DNA of 64,000 nucleotides from Apostichopus californicus (lineage: Eukaryota; Echinodermata; Holothuroidea; Aspidochirotida; Stichopodidae): the NCBI GenBank assembly GCA_020650975.1, contig JAIPMN010000634.1:44922-108921 (forward strand), in the 5' to 3' direction. Under the pieces are notes generated by a model. It did no database searches. It was not told the DNA's origin and saw only the letters and a list, made by a program, of their open reading frames with translations. Shown here piece by piece: positions 14,701 through 49,000 of this stretch. The position numbers and the translations under genes were made by a program. Within the stretch, counting starts at the first letter, position 1. Every line of letters starts with the position of its first letter.

Positions 14701-14752
14701 AAGGTTGGATGCCAAAGGAAAAGAAGAGAATTTCTTTGCGGATCTGGAATGA
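8791..14752 (+). CDS. WDR55: WD repeat-containing protein 55
   Basis: Eight exons: 8791-8889, 9943-10049, 10197-10294, 11149-11309, 12276-12382, 12915-13014, 13469-13638 and 14500-14752. They sum to 1095 nt, 364 aa, close to the family length. The N-terminus is acidic (DSSIELSEEKEEEH), followed by propeller blades: VPAMGLDFHPAEPLLAASFI with DGTVKLYS, LVCISKDKSWKIFN, HVVTGDDDGRLKLWDLR, VCGGSDGSLNFYNWEEFGD, CTGSGDGMIRAVNVYPHR and ASCGHDQRIKFWDV. The tail is lysine-rich and ends NFFADLE. WDR55 is a nucleolar protein needed for rRNA maturation and cell-cycle progress in vertebrates. The order of blades, the NWEEFGD and VYPHRF motifs and the end all fit WDR55. The start is the first ATG in frame and opens the acidic leader typical of the family. 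The gene is tail-to-tail with CYFIP. Confidence 0.95.
11466..11900 (-). mobile_element. LINE reverse-transcriptase relic (CR1/L2/jockey-like)
   Basis: The reverse strand of WDR55 intron 4 encodes, in broken frames, the C-terminal part of a non-LTR reverse transcriptase. VRKLGAVFDQNLTM is followed by an IGLIRKYLGD-like segment and then VNAFVTRLDLLNSLLFGL and IKKLQKIQNSAAR. These match the family patterns (S)RNLGVxFDxxLxM, AFVTSRLDYCNSLLYGL and KLQxVQNAAAR. Stops and frame changes interrupt it and no 5' part is present, so it is a dead 5'-truncated copy. Family placement is from memory of these motifs. Confidence 0.8.
14059..14326. repeat. Minisatellite with 14-bp and 22-bp units
   Basis: This array lies in WDR55 intron 7, shortly before the last exon. 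The left part repeats a 14-bp unit, CCTACAGGGCTGTA. The right part repeats a 22-bp unit made of the same core plus an 8-bp extension (CCTACAGGGCTGCC followed by CACAGGTA or TACAGGTA). The long open frame across it comes from the repeat and is not a gene. Confidence 0.9.
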
Positions 14753-17700
14753 AGGAATCCGTATCCCTGAACATCGTCAAACTAAGTGAGAGGAATTCTA
14801 CGGCAGCATGCCGAGGTGAATTCAGGAGTAGGAATCTAAGGCAGGTTATTACACCTGGTAGTGGGTGACAGGTCCTTCTTTTCCCTCTGACGAAACAAAC
14901 TTGGATAGTGCCAGTCCAATGAACTGGTGCAATAAGGTCCTGTTTTTTTATTGTCATCTTTAATGAGGGTAGTCCTGCTCAGTGCACTGCTTTCCAGAGG
15001 AGCCCTCAAATTGAAATTATCTTCATGGCCTCATTGCCAATATGCACTGTTCTGAAGCTGAGGCACAACTATGTATATTGCTGGGGGGGGGGGGGGGGGN
15101 NNNNNNNNNNNNGAGTTGCGGCGGTAGAATATTAAAATACTTCATACGTACGTATTATAAAACACGTATTTGCGGTACATGCCATTTAGTCAAAACCTTT
15201 GCAACATTGTTTCAAACATTTGCAAAATAAAGCACCAGTTTGCATCTACACATTCTCAAGAGGGACAAACCTCTCCTGAACCCCCCCTCCCCCCTCCCCC
15301 TCCCATGATGACTTAACATCTAAGCCATCTTGCCAGTTATAAGAAAAAGGTAGTTGCAACCATATTCTGTACCAAACATATTTTGTGTGGCCGGAAGTGT
15401 GTATAAGTGAAGTGACCCATCCAATAATCTTAACTAGAGAGATTGAAGTAGGAGGCATGTAGATGTGTATTGGTAGGTGTGTATTGGTAGGTGTGTCCTA
15501 GAAGGTGTGTATTGCAAGGTGTGTATGGTAATTTCAATGGTATGAATTTATGAGCAGAGGTCTTGATATGGTTGGTCTCTGTAGAAGTTAGGGCATGTTT
15601 GTTTTATTCTGGATATTCAGTTGTGGTGCCCACGTCCCTAATCCACCCAGTTTACTCATTATGAACGGTTATTTACCGTCATATATATGGAAACTTAACT
15701 AACCTAGAGTTGATGTCCCAAAATATTCCCTTTGGGGAACTTTTTGAGAGGTAGTGTAGTATCTTTTTTAGGTTTAACAGCTTTAATCAGCTTTTGCAGT
15801 TTTTTTGCCAATGTTATTATACAAGGCAGGTACTTGTAGTAAGATGATTTTTTATTTCAGTTGACAAGGCCAATGTGAAACTCTGTAAATCATTTTCATA
15901 CAAAGATTCCTTTGTAAAGCTAGGAATAAATATAAATTTCAAATTACAAAAGAAGTGAATAGTATGGTTATCTTCCTAACTATTCTCACACATATTCTTA
16001 TTATTGATAGAATTAACTTTTTTTTAATATTAAATCCAGGGTTGGTTATTACTCAAGTCAGATTGAAATAAACATGTCCAACTGGAAGTATTTATTAAAT
16101 TTGGAATTGTTTTGTTTTATTTTTACATAAAAGGAACCCTAAAATTCCTAAAAACTTGTTTTGTTTTTCAATTTAATAATATCATTATTATTCAAAGCAA
16201 GTTTTGTAGCAATTAAGCTCCTGATGGATACAGGTTTGGGGAAGCCAGAAGTCCATGTTTCAATATTCAGTGGGGATGAAATTGCATGCCAATTAGTGCT
16301 GGGGACCAAGATTCCTTCCCCCTCCCCCCCCCCACTCCCCAACCCCTCTTTGTCAGGGGCCCTTGTCTGATCAAGTGTCTTTAAAATATTCAAGTATTGA
16401 ACAATTTTGTTTTCACCTGCTAAAAAAATAACAAGACAAATTCTATTTTAATACTTCGTTCTTTTAATTTCATAACAGAAGACCAATACAAGTAACGTCA
16501 GTACAAACAACAGTGACGAAAACATCTACTCACTGTGACTTAATACTGTCACCAATTACAAACCATCCCAATCAATATTTCGTTATTTAAGAAAACACAA
16601 TAGCATGATCAATACAAGTAAAGTAGTTACAAAATGGTACCAAAAATTTCTCTACAAGACACTCTATCACCTTTCACAAAGAGATTGCCATCATTACAAT
16701 TTGAAAGAGTATCCCTTTAACCTTGACTATTAAGTGACCCACTGGAATCAAAATTAAGCGAAGGCCAGACTATAAAGTGCAGTGTTCCTTATTACAACCT
16801 ATCAAAACTTTGCATCAACCTTTCTTGTTAGTCAGTACAGAATTTATGTTAACATGTGCTGCGCATCATCGATGGAATGCTGCAATCAATTTTAATTTTT
16901 AATAAATAAGAATACTCTACCAACTAATATATACCATGTGCAGCCTAACACTGACTTATATAATTTATTTAATATAACTTAACTTTGCATAGCAATTATA
17001 ACACTAGGCTGTATAGGCTAAAGAGAACAGAGGAACCTTCCATACATATTTTATTGAAACTCTGGTTAACTGAAGCAGTTCTGCAATTTCTTCTACAAAT
17101 AGTTATGCTTGGAATCAACTGATAAAATCAAAGCACACATATTCAAAAAGTTTAACTAAATTCCTAAGCAATACATGGTTTCTTACTTTTAATGGGTATA
17201 TGAATTGAAGGCAATATATATCGCAGAATACAGATTTTTTTTTTATTAACAATTTTAATTCTTTTCCTTACAAATCTCTAAAACTTAGGATGTGTAACAG
17301 TATTGTTTTTTTATATCTCTTCAAATAGCTTTTTTATACATGGTTTGTTTGCTCAACAAAGTCTCTTCACTAAGTAATAATAGTTTTTTTTTACTATAAT
17401 TAGTTTTCTTATCTAATTCACCTAAATGTACAAGATTCATTTCTGTTTGGTTGATATTTAAAAAATACAACAGTAAAAGTGTTGCTACAGCATAAGTGTT
17501 CTTTTCAGAAAAAAACCAAAGAAAAGGGGAAAAAATGCTGGCATGCAATAAAGAAAAAAAGAAAAAAGGGAATTTCTGTAAAATTTATTATACAGAAATA
17601 TTTTTAAGAAATATCGTCGCTCAATGAAATTCTTGTGTTTTATTCAAAAAAAGATTTAAAGTTCCCACACATTACTCTCGAGCAGCTTATGACATAAGTA

Positions 17701-18500
17701 CATTTAAATGAACAGGAATAAGATAGTAACTTAATAGCCATTATAACAAAGACATGAATATTCGTATCTGGTTTCGGCAAAGTACAATGCAATAATTTGC
17801 CGGGTTCGAGCAACTTCCACTATTTGCATTTAAATTCTATATATCTTAAAATAGAGATTAAAGTTGAGTTTTTTGCTCCTCACACAGTTATAATAAATTT
17901 GTAATACCTTGCTTAAAAGTGGAAAAATGTTGGAAGAACAGCAATGTTACCTAGACCTATTGTCGTATATAATTATCGGAATTAAATATGGAATAGCATC
18001 ACCAACTGAGCGAAGTTATTTCAAAGGAAACTGTTACAAACTTATTTTATTACTTGAGTTTATAATTGGGATCTCTTAACTAGACAGAAGATACAGCTTC
18101 AGGTTATGTTGGTATGGTTGTGTAGAAATAGAGTAGGTTACACTTTATGGCTAAATTAATGGTGGTGGTACTGCAGAACTGTTTCAAAATGTTGGTAGAT
18201 TCTAAGCCAAGATAAATCATTTATGTAAATTCTTACATTCCAATTCTGTGGGGGGCAGGGAAGGGGGGGGGGTTTTGAAACCTTTGCAAGAGGGAATGAA
18301 AATGTCATAAACATAATGCAAACATTACAATTGAGATATGCTTTACAAAAGATTAATGTGCTTGGGAGGTAGTTTCCGAATTATTTCATTCAATGTAAGG
18401 ACATAGTTGATAGCAAAAACATGAAAGGGGGCAAAATTAAGAGTCAACGCATTTGTCCAGTTCTACTCTGCACGTGGATTATCTTTCACTGAGACCGTTC
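14753..18500. other. Convergent 3' region between WDR55 and CYFIP
   Basis: Both genes end into this interval, so it should hold both 3' UTRs. Candidate plus-strand poly(A) signals for WDR55 are AATAAA at 15226-15231 and 15925-15930. Several reverse-strand AATAAA copies (TTTATT on the plus strand, for example near 17050) could serve CYFIP. A short tandem run of a TGTGTATTGGTAGG-like unit lies at 15463-15530. I found no coding region. Confidence 0.5.
15083..15112. other. Poly-G run and 13-base assembly gap
   Basis: A run of 17 G at 15083-15099 leads directly into 13 N at 15100-15112. The length of the gap and of the homopolymer cannot be trusted. Confidence 0.98.
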
Positions 18501-41702
<23,202 letters not shown>

Positions 41703-43978
41703 ATGACTACAACATTTCATTCTCTACTACCAAGGCCGGTAGAGCCACTTTGGTTTAAGATGGACACTCCGTTAGAAGACGAGGAAGAGCTCTCGGAAGA
41801 AGAGAAAAACCATGAAGCATGGGTAACCTAACCGTTACTGATTAGTAATAGTAGTCTTTAGTAATAAACGTCCAGGTGCCCCTAACAAACGTCCAAACCA
41901 AGGCCCAAGTTAATCTCTCCAGCGACCTGGAGACTAACTCTATCAGTACTAACTCGATTCGAATTTTTCTATCCATTTTACTTGTAACTAAGGTATATGA
42001 GGTCGTTCTCAATCTCAGTTCAATATGAGAACAACCAGAAATGTACTAGCCCTACTGTAAATGTAATTCACTGGAAACCCTAACATTAGGCTATTCCCTG
42101 ACTCCTGATATGTGAGGGTAAGAAGAATATGATTGGTGACATATAAGACTTGATTAGCACACTGACATTGTTATTTCAAGTGGTTCGGCATGTCGGATGA
42201 TGTCCTTCTCGTCGCTGTTTCATCAATAACAGTTTCTTACCAAAACTTAACCAGGTCTTTAGATCAGCCTAGGGCCTAATGCCTATCCAGCACTAACATC
42301 TGCTTAGTTCATAATAGTTTTTTGATACAGCCAAAATCTTTCAACAAATGTATATGAACGTTTCAACCACACACTTACAGCTGGACTGTAATAATTAACT
42401 GACTTCCAATGTTGTCTGTGGGACTGCCAGCAGACTGTTCAAAGAATCAACCCAGATAAGCATACATCTTCAAATGATCAGCTATCAAGTTGTTTTTCTG
42501 TAGGATGTGCTTTACAATCTGTTAACATATTATAGTAATGATACACAGGAATGGTTTTTTCCTTATCTTTAATTGATATTTGCCTTTAATATGTAAGCTC
42601 AGACTGACATATATAAACAAATAAGCATGAAACCCATATGAATCTTTCAGTTACAGAACATTAGAAAGATGGGACATAATTTTGTACCAATTGGGAAGAC
42701 AGCTTCTGAGGTAGGTCAAACTCATACATTTTGCCCAGTGATATTATTTTCCCCTTTGCAATGTAATAATTATTGTAGTAAATGACTGATTTTTTCAGTA
42801 TTTTGTCTTTTAGCAATTCAGTTTCCACTTTCCTTTATATGTTAAGTGTGCAGTTAACATCATGTAATTAGTTATATCAGTAAAAATTTTGAATGAAGTT
42901 AAAAACTTCAAAATGTTCTGAAAATGTGATCTTCTATTTTGATAGAAGTAGTACAAGAACATATTAATATTTTAAAAAAAAACAAAGAAAAGGAAAACTC
43001 TGTCCCAACATTAACAGTTGCTCACTGCAAATTAATATGTCATTGAAGCATTTATGTTGCTCTCTTTGACAAATTACATTGACAATGGAAAATAACCCTT
43101 TGATATCGATTATAAAATTCCAGACTTATGACGAGGAAGATGAAGAAGATGACGATGATGTGGATACAGAGGGAGATTCAGAAGAGGCAGAGGAACCAGA
43201 GGTTGAGGACATGCAAGAGTTTGACCTGGATTCACATGATGATGCTAATGAGGTTATATTTGTTAACTACATTTTTGTTTATTCCAAGGTTGCAAGGGGA
43301 AGGTGGGTGAGGGGGATGGATAAAAAACAAAACTTAACATCTCTCCTTTGGTTGTTATGGTGCATGCAACGCGACAAAGCGCTTACTGGCTTGATGGGAA
43401 TAAGGAGCAACAGTGAGCAAGAATTTTAGGTTGGAGGGGGGAGGGAGGCTGATGGTTAACACTTGAGAGAAATTCTCTGATATCTGACAGGCTCTTAGAC
43501 CAGTAGTTTGTTATTTAACAAATCTATAATTTGGCAATTTGATTTAGTAAGGGCACACACAGTTTGAACAAAATACATTGTGCATTTTGCTTAGGGCAAG
43601 TAATTTTGAGAGGCATTGTTGGCATTCTTCTAAGGGCATTGATGGCACAAGCCATCAGTGTTGTGGAGCCCCACACTAGTGTTCTGCTTTTCCCTCCATC
43701 AATTTGGCCTACAATTGAAAATTCTGGGCATTTGTTTCAACAAGGATGCCAAGCCCAGTTTAATCATGTTATCCATTGCAGTACTGCCACTCAGGTCAAA
43801 TTAATATCTAATGACATTTAATAGAGTGCATTTGAAAAATATTTCTTGATTTCTTGGTGTGGTGAATATTTTTTCTCTAAAGATGATATTAATAATTAGT
43901 GTCCACATATTTGACATTCAGATTGAGATGGAGCTGAACCCAGAAGCAGAGCTGTCCGATTCTCCTCCTTGGATATGA
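41703..43978 (+). CDS. ANAPC15: Anaphase-promoting complex subunit 15
   Basis: Four exons: 41703-41822, 42651-42710, 43124-43252 and 43922-43978. They encode 121 aa, the same length as human APC15. The N-terminus MTTTFHSLLPRPVEPLWF matches the family pattern MSTLFPSLFPR...LWF, which fixes the start at 41703 rather than the in-frame ATG at 41760. A segment with ELSEEEKNHEAWLQNI and then NFVPIGKTASE follows (family: LVPIGKPASE). The C-terminal half is strongly acidic (TYDEEDEEDDDDVDTEGDSE) and the protein ends PPWI, like human QWMI. APC15 is a small subunit of the APC/C ubiquitin ligase; it promotes turnover of the mitotic checkpoint complex so that anaphase can begin. It is head-to-head with CYFIP and tail-to-tail with VPS36. 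Confidence 0.95.
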
Positions 43979-44356
43979 AAGGATGCTGAAGCTAGGATAA
44001 CCTGTTCTGCTCATCAAAGAATTGTACCAGGGAGGAAAAAAGATACAGATTTGAATGCTGAAGAGCTCTTTGTGAAATCACAAAATCTCAATGTGGAACT
44101 GAAGAATCCTTTTGTCCCCAGGCAGCTTACAATGATGATGGAATCTTGTGCTACAAAATGATCTTTTGGAACCAGTAGATGGCATAGGGAGATCACAGAG
44201 GAAGATGATATTCTGATTTCATATGAATTTAATATTTTTTTTGTCTGATTCTCCTCCCTGGATATGAAAGGATGCTGAAGCTAAGATAACCTGTTCTGCT
44301 CATCAAAGAATGTACCAGGGAGGAAAAGAGATACAGATTTGAACGCTGAAGAGCTC
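43953..44356 (+). repeat. Duplicated ANAPC15 terminal segment (two copies of about 115 bp)
   Basis: Copy 1 (43953-44068) covers the last codons, stop and start of the 3' UTR of ANAPC15. Copy 2 (44242-44356) repeats it at about 93-95 percent by eye, including codons for SDSPPWI and the stop. Both end in GCTGAAGAGCTC. Copy 2 is preceded by AT-rich sequence with a T run and no AG acceptor directly before it, so it does not look like a working alternative last exon. Confidence 0.93.
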
Positions 44357-44360
44357 ACAT

Positions 44361-44415
44361 TCTATTACACAGGCTCTCTAGTGGATAAGCAGTTTGCTAA
44401 CAGTTTTATTTTATT
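44361..44415 (+). repeat. Short dispersed repeat tail, copy 1
   Basis: About 55 bp with ACACAGGCTCTCTAGTGGAT and AAGCAGTTTGCT, followed by AGTTTTATTTTA. It begins a few bases after the duplicated ANAPC15 segment and is nearly identical to 52351-52405. The shared end suggests a mobile-element tail. Confidence 0.8.
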
Positions 44416-45007
44416 TGAATTCATTATACACTGTGATAACAAATCGTGAGGGAAGTATTGTTCAAGTAGGGTCATTACGTTTGATCTCATGTTGTCTGAT
44501 CTGGTTTAACACTGAATGGTCCAAGAATAGCAACCTGGATCCACCGCTGTATGCTATTCTAACCCTTAAAAGAGTATCTTTGAGGATAATAAAATGTCCA
44601 GTAAAGAGATTAACAGATCAGATTATCTTTATGACGATACAATCATAGCTACATTCTAATGGGAAGCTTATAGACCTCAGTAGAATGTGAACCACTGCTT
44701 AAGGACATTATACATTAATGAACCTCCCTCCAGGCACGAAAACCACATTGGGCTGTGTCAAATTTAATTATCTCACTTACGATACAAGAACTGCTATCAC
44801 TTTTAGCATCTACACTACATTGTGTGTGAGTGTACTTGGGAGTGGCACCTAAACAGGGTTCACTTGCAACTTTACAATGTACAAACAATTATCAAACAAT
44901 ATTTTAGTGTGTAAAGATCCAGGCATGAAAGAGAAGCTATTTCTTGTATCTATGGTATTAATTTTAACCATCCTTTTGTAATACTTTGCTTGATGTTATG
45001 ATCACAA

Positions 45008-45013
45008 AATAAA
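45008..45013 (+). terminator. Candidate poly(A) signal of ANAPC15
   Basis: AATAAA about 1 kb after the ANAPC15 stop codon. An earlier AATAAA at 44588-44593 is an alternative. Confidence 0.45.
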
Positions 45014-45056
45014 AACAATTAAAAAAAATTGACTTGGTTGAGTTTCTTTATTTTAC

Positions 45057-45062
45057 GCTTTA
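45057..45062 (-). terminator. Candidate poly(A) signal of VPS36
   Basis: Reverse-strand AATAAA (TTTATT on the plus strand), about 0.95 kb past the VPS36 stop codon and only 43 bases from the ANAPC15 signal. A nearer one lies at 45235-45240. Confidence 0.4.
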
Positions 45063-46006
45063 CTGTATACAACTGTACATAAATATAAATCACATAGTTT
45101 TATAATAAATTACATGATTTTGGGTAAACCATGTTGAATAGCATTTTGCAAGTAATTTGTGACATAAGAATGCTTAACAAGCTTATTCAAATACCAAATC
45201 AATCAACACAGTCTATAATTCTGCAAAACTATTATTTATTAGCTAACGGAAAGCCACATGACTTAAACAAGCTAATGTGATCTTCTATTAGCAAATGAGA
45301 TTAACATTTCCAAAACTGAAGGGAAAAGGTGGTGCAGAGGGGCATTGAGAACCAGGTTAAGCCACGGGGACAATAAAATCACTTCCGCACCTTTCCACAC
45401 TCTTCAATTTTTCTTCAGTATATCATATGAAAATGAGAACATGTTATTCTTTATCACACTCAATAAGTCAGGACATGGGTTAAATGTGATCTGCATTTGT
45501 AATGGTGTTTTCATATCAGTTTGGTAAGTAATATTCTCCCAATGGCATTGCCAAGTTTCCTCAGCAAATTCAGAATAAATTCAAATTTTCTTCATGAGTA
45601 AAACCAAGTAATTAAAAACACATCTGACGTAGTGGAAATTATTAAGTACACATTACCACCAACTGATGGAAACTTTTACGGACATAAAATCACATCAACA
45701 CTTCATTTTCACTTTTCAAATGTTCCAACTTTACCCTGGATGTCATGATATAAGGTTTCCGTTCCTGCGATGTAAAGTTATCTTTAGGATCCGATTTAAT
45801 TGTCATTGCTTTAACCAACATCAGCATATGATTTTTAATAATGCATGATGCATATTACCACTTATGACAATGCCTTACTGTAAATGCTGTTTACACTGAC
45901 ATCCTTGGTAAATACGCTAAAACTACTGAAGCTTTCACACACCAGTCAATGTCACAATAATAATCGACTCTCACAAAAACGAGCATCGTTGTCCTAGATT
46001 TCATCA

Positions 46007-49000
46007 TCACGTAGATGCAATTTCCAAAAATTTGTTTGGATAGAAACGGAGACCTTCCACAGATTCATCTCTGCACGCTTTACCGATCTCCTCGGCAGCC
46101 AGCAATCTGAAATAAATTTCAGAAGTGAACACTTTCAAATTTCATATCAATTCAAAGATGACAATAACAACAGAGAGTGGACAAAAGATGTGAGACATTT
46201 CAGAACATTTTGTTACTATAATTTGAAATAAAATCTATGACAAAAGGGACAGAATGGCAATAGTTTTTAAGTGTGTTAATACAAACCAGTGAAGTATACT
46301 CCCCAAAGAAGGGTTTACCTCCACAAAATATTAACAAGTCGAAGAAATTGATATTTAATTCATGGTTCCTTTTCAAAAAATATGGTGATTTTTCTTTTCA
46401 GTATCGGAAAGCTCCATGAAACCTACAAGAAGTAGATAACAAGATATACCACAATTTTCCTTAGAGATTCTAGAATGCTAATAAAGTTTGTTAGTAGTGG
46501 CTTACCTTCCTTTAGCTAACATGACTGAAATACCTAAAAGTTGGGCTAGTTCATCAGACGAAAGGGAAGTATTCTCCTCCAGCTGAGGAAGATGAAAAGA
46601 GATTTAACTCAGCATAACAAATGATCATTAAGGAATTTACCGATCATATCTCTTCCAAGAAGCTCATACATTATCCCCATAAATTTTGAAAAGTGAAGAT
46701 TATCAGTGAAATCCATTTCCCCCTCCTCCTCCTCCATTGTCACTTTGGGGAAAGGAACATTCAAAATTAATTAGCATTTATTAGCACAACCTAGGTTTAG
46801 ACCTCCTTTATGGTCTAAACATGCCTCAGAACGCACCATTTGATGTCTAAACTTTTTCCCCATGACCTCCACCCCCCAGATACCCCTCCCTCACCCCAAC
46901 ATGGGAGCCCCATTCAACATTCTCACAGCTACATTCTCTGTCTATAAAGGTTCAAGCCCCTACCAAACTCAGTCAGGAAAAATTGAAATTGCCTCCAACA
47001 ACACCCCCCCCCCCCTGGCTCCAACCTACCTTTGAAATCTTGTGCATGTCACTGATTATATGTAGGTTAAACTGGTATGTCCCACCAATGTAATTGGTAA
47101 GCCTTTAGTGTTTACTTTCTGAAAAGCTGAACTTGTTGTCAAAATGCAATCTATACTGATATTTAATACTATTAATGATCAGTAGCATTATCTATAACTC
47201 ATGCCCAACCCTATATCAACATAAAAAAAAAACACATTCACAATAAAAAATGGATGCTTACTAAGGTTGCTGCTTCAAAGACCTTCTCATCTTCACCTTT
47301 GGATATAGATTCCAGAACCGCTACCCCGCTGCTAAATATCCGTAATCTGAGAAATCAAAAGTCAACATTTATCATTTCTGTGTTCCAATAGGAATTTTCT
47401 GCATCTTAAGGTCAAAACCAGCAGGGTAATTCAGTTGAAAATGTTGTTGCTTTTTCTTCATTTTTCCATAGAGGGAATTATCAATATTTCTACATATGAG
47501 TTTATGAAATTACAGAGAACTTTGATAGCTACACAAACATTCCAGATAATATCAGATTTGAAGGATTTTGCCTGGATGACATCACAGACCACCCACTGTG
47601 ATTCACTTCCTGGAGTAAGGTAAGATTTAGCTGGTCAAATATCTTACATTCAATCAATCATATCTCGAGTCACGGACAAAACATTGTGATGGGGTTACAA
47701 CCGACAGCGTGGAATACTTTTCTCATCAATATAAGTGTAACATTCTCCAACACTATCACTTTAAAGCCTTAATTTTGCAATGCACAAATAAATATCAAAA
47801 GACTTTGGTTAAACAATTTACCTTAAAGGCAGCCTCAGTCTTGAGAATTGTTTACAAGCATCTAATAAGTCATCCGGTGATAATAGCTGTGGGTAAAGAA
47901 TAGGAGGCATATAGGTATTTCTGTGGGCCCACTTACATAGAGAAGTACTAACATAATACCAATGATCATTTGTCCTCTTGCAGTTAATATCTCATCAACA
48001 ACAATGAAACGTTTCTTCCTTTTCTCATGGACTGCTTGCCTACCAATCAAAATATGCAAACCCATGAAATGATGAGTATGAAAAAGAATAAGGTAAAACC
48101 TTCCAATGACCTGAGAAAGCGAATGATGTTTGCATATTATTTTACTATAGCGTAAATAGAAATCCTGGAAAGTAATTTAAAAAGAAAATTAAGACCGACA
48201 AAAAACAACATCATAAATTGCAAGGTGATCACAAGAAGAAATATAGAGCAGAGTCTTAAAAATATATTTAGAAACACAATTAGAAAGAAAATTAGTAAGA
48301 TGATTTACTCCTTGGATATGCTCTTACGCCAATCAAAATATGAATTTATGAAAGACATGAATAAAGCTTTTCTGAATCTTAATATAGTGAAAAACAAGAC
48401 ATAATTTGTAAAATTTATAACTTTGATTCTGTAATGATAATATTTGTTATATATTCCTGTTTTGGATGGAACGATGGAAGGGTGGTTAGTACCAGTTTTA
48501 CAAAATGTTGTTTTATATTCGTCTAAATAATCAGCCCAAATGTTGGCCAACAATTTATTACCAAACGACCATTGAAAATTCGAGGATCACAATTTGTAGG
48601 TTCAAATTTTTCTTTCTTTTTATTGCATAGTGACAAACAGGAAATGGGATAGGTGAACAAAGAAAGAAGGAAATCTCAGAAATAATCTTAAATATAAACT
48701 TACCTCTATTCCCCTCGCTCTGTTCACTCTACAGAATACATCTGTTAATGCCATCATGCCTCCATTTTCCTTTTACAAAATTGAAACAAATATACACAGT
48801 TAATGATTCTATTTCTTTTCTTTCATTAATTTAATTTAAAAGTGCAACATTGTCAAGAATATTATGGAAAGGGATTGGGGGGGGGGGGGTTGCTAATGGA
48901 CTAGAAGTGCTTGGGAGACTTTAGTATTTGGGTCAGGGTGAGTTAAGGAACTGTATCACTTAGGAAGCACAAGGGCACTAACTACAGGCACTATTATCAA

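Larger units (their letters stand above)
43979..46006. other. Convergent 3' region between ANAPC15 and VPS36
   Basis: This interval holds the duplicated ANAPC15 end, the short repeat tail and the candidate poly(A) signals of both genes, listed separately. The rest is AT-rich 3' UTR-like sequence with no recognised gene. Confidence 0.6.

Noticed and set aside
41760-41762. ATG at 41760 as the ANAPC15 start
   Set aside because: The in-frame ATG at 41703 adds 19 residues that match the conserved APC15 N-terminus and restores the family length of 121.
43128-43310. Methionine/lysine-rich open frame overlapping ANAPC15 exon 3
   Set aside because: It is the shifted frame of the acidic GA-rich exon.
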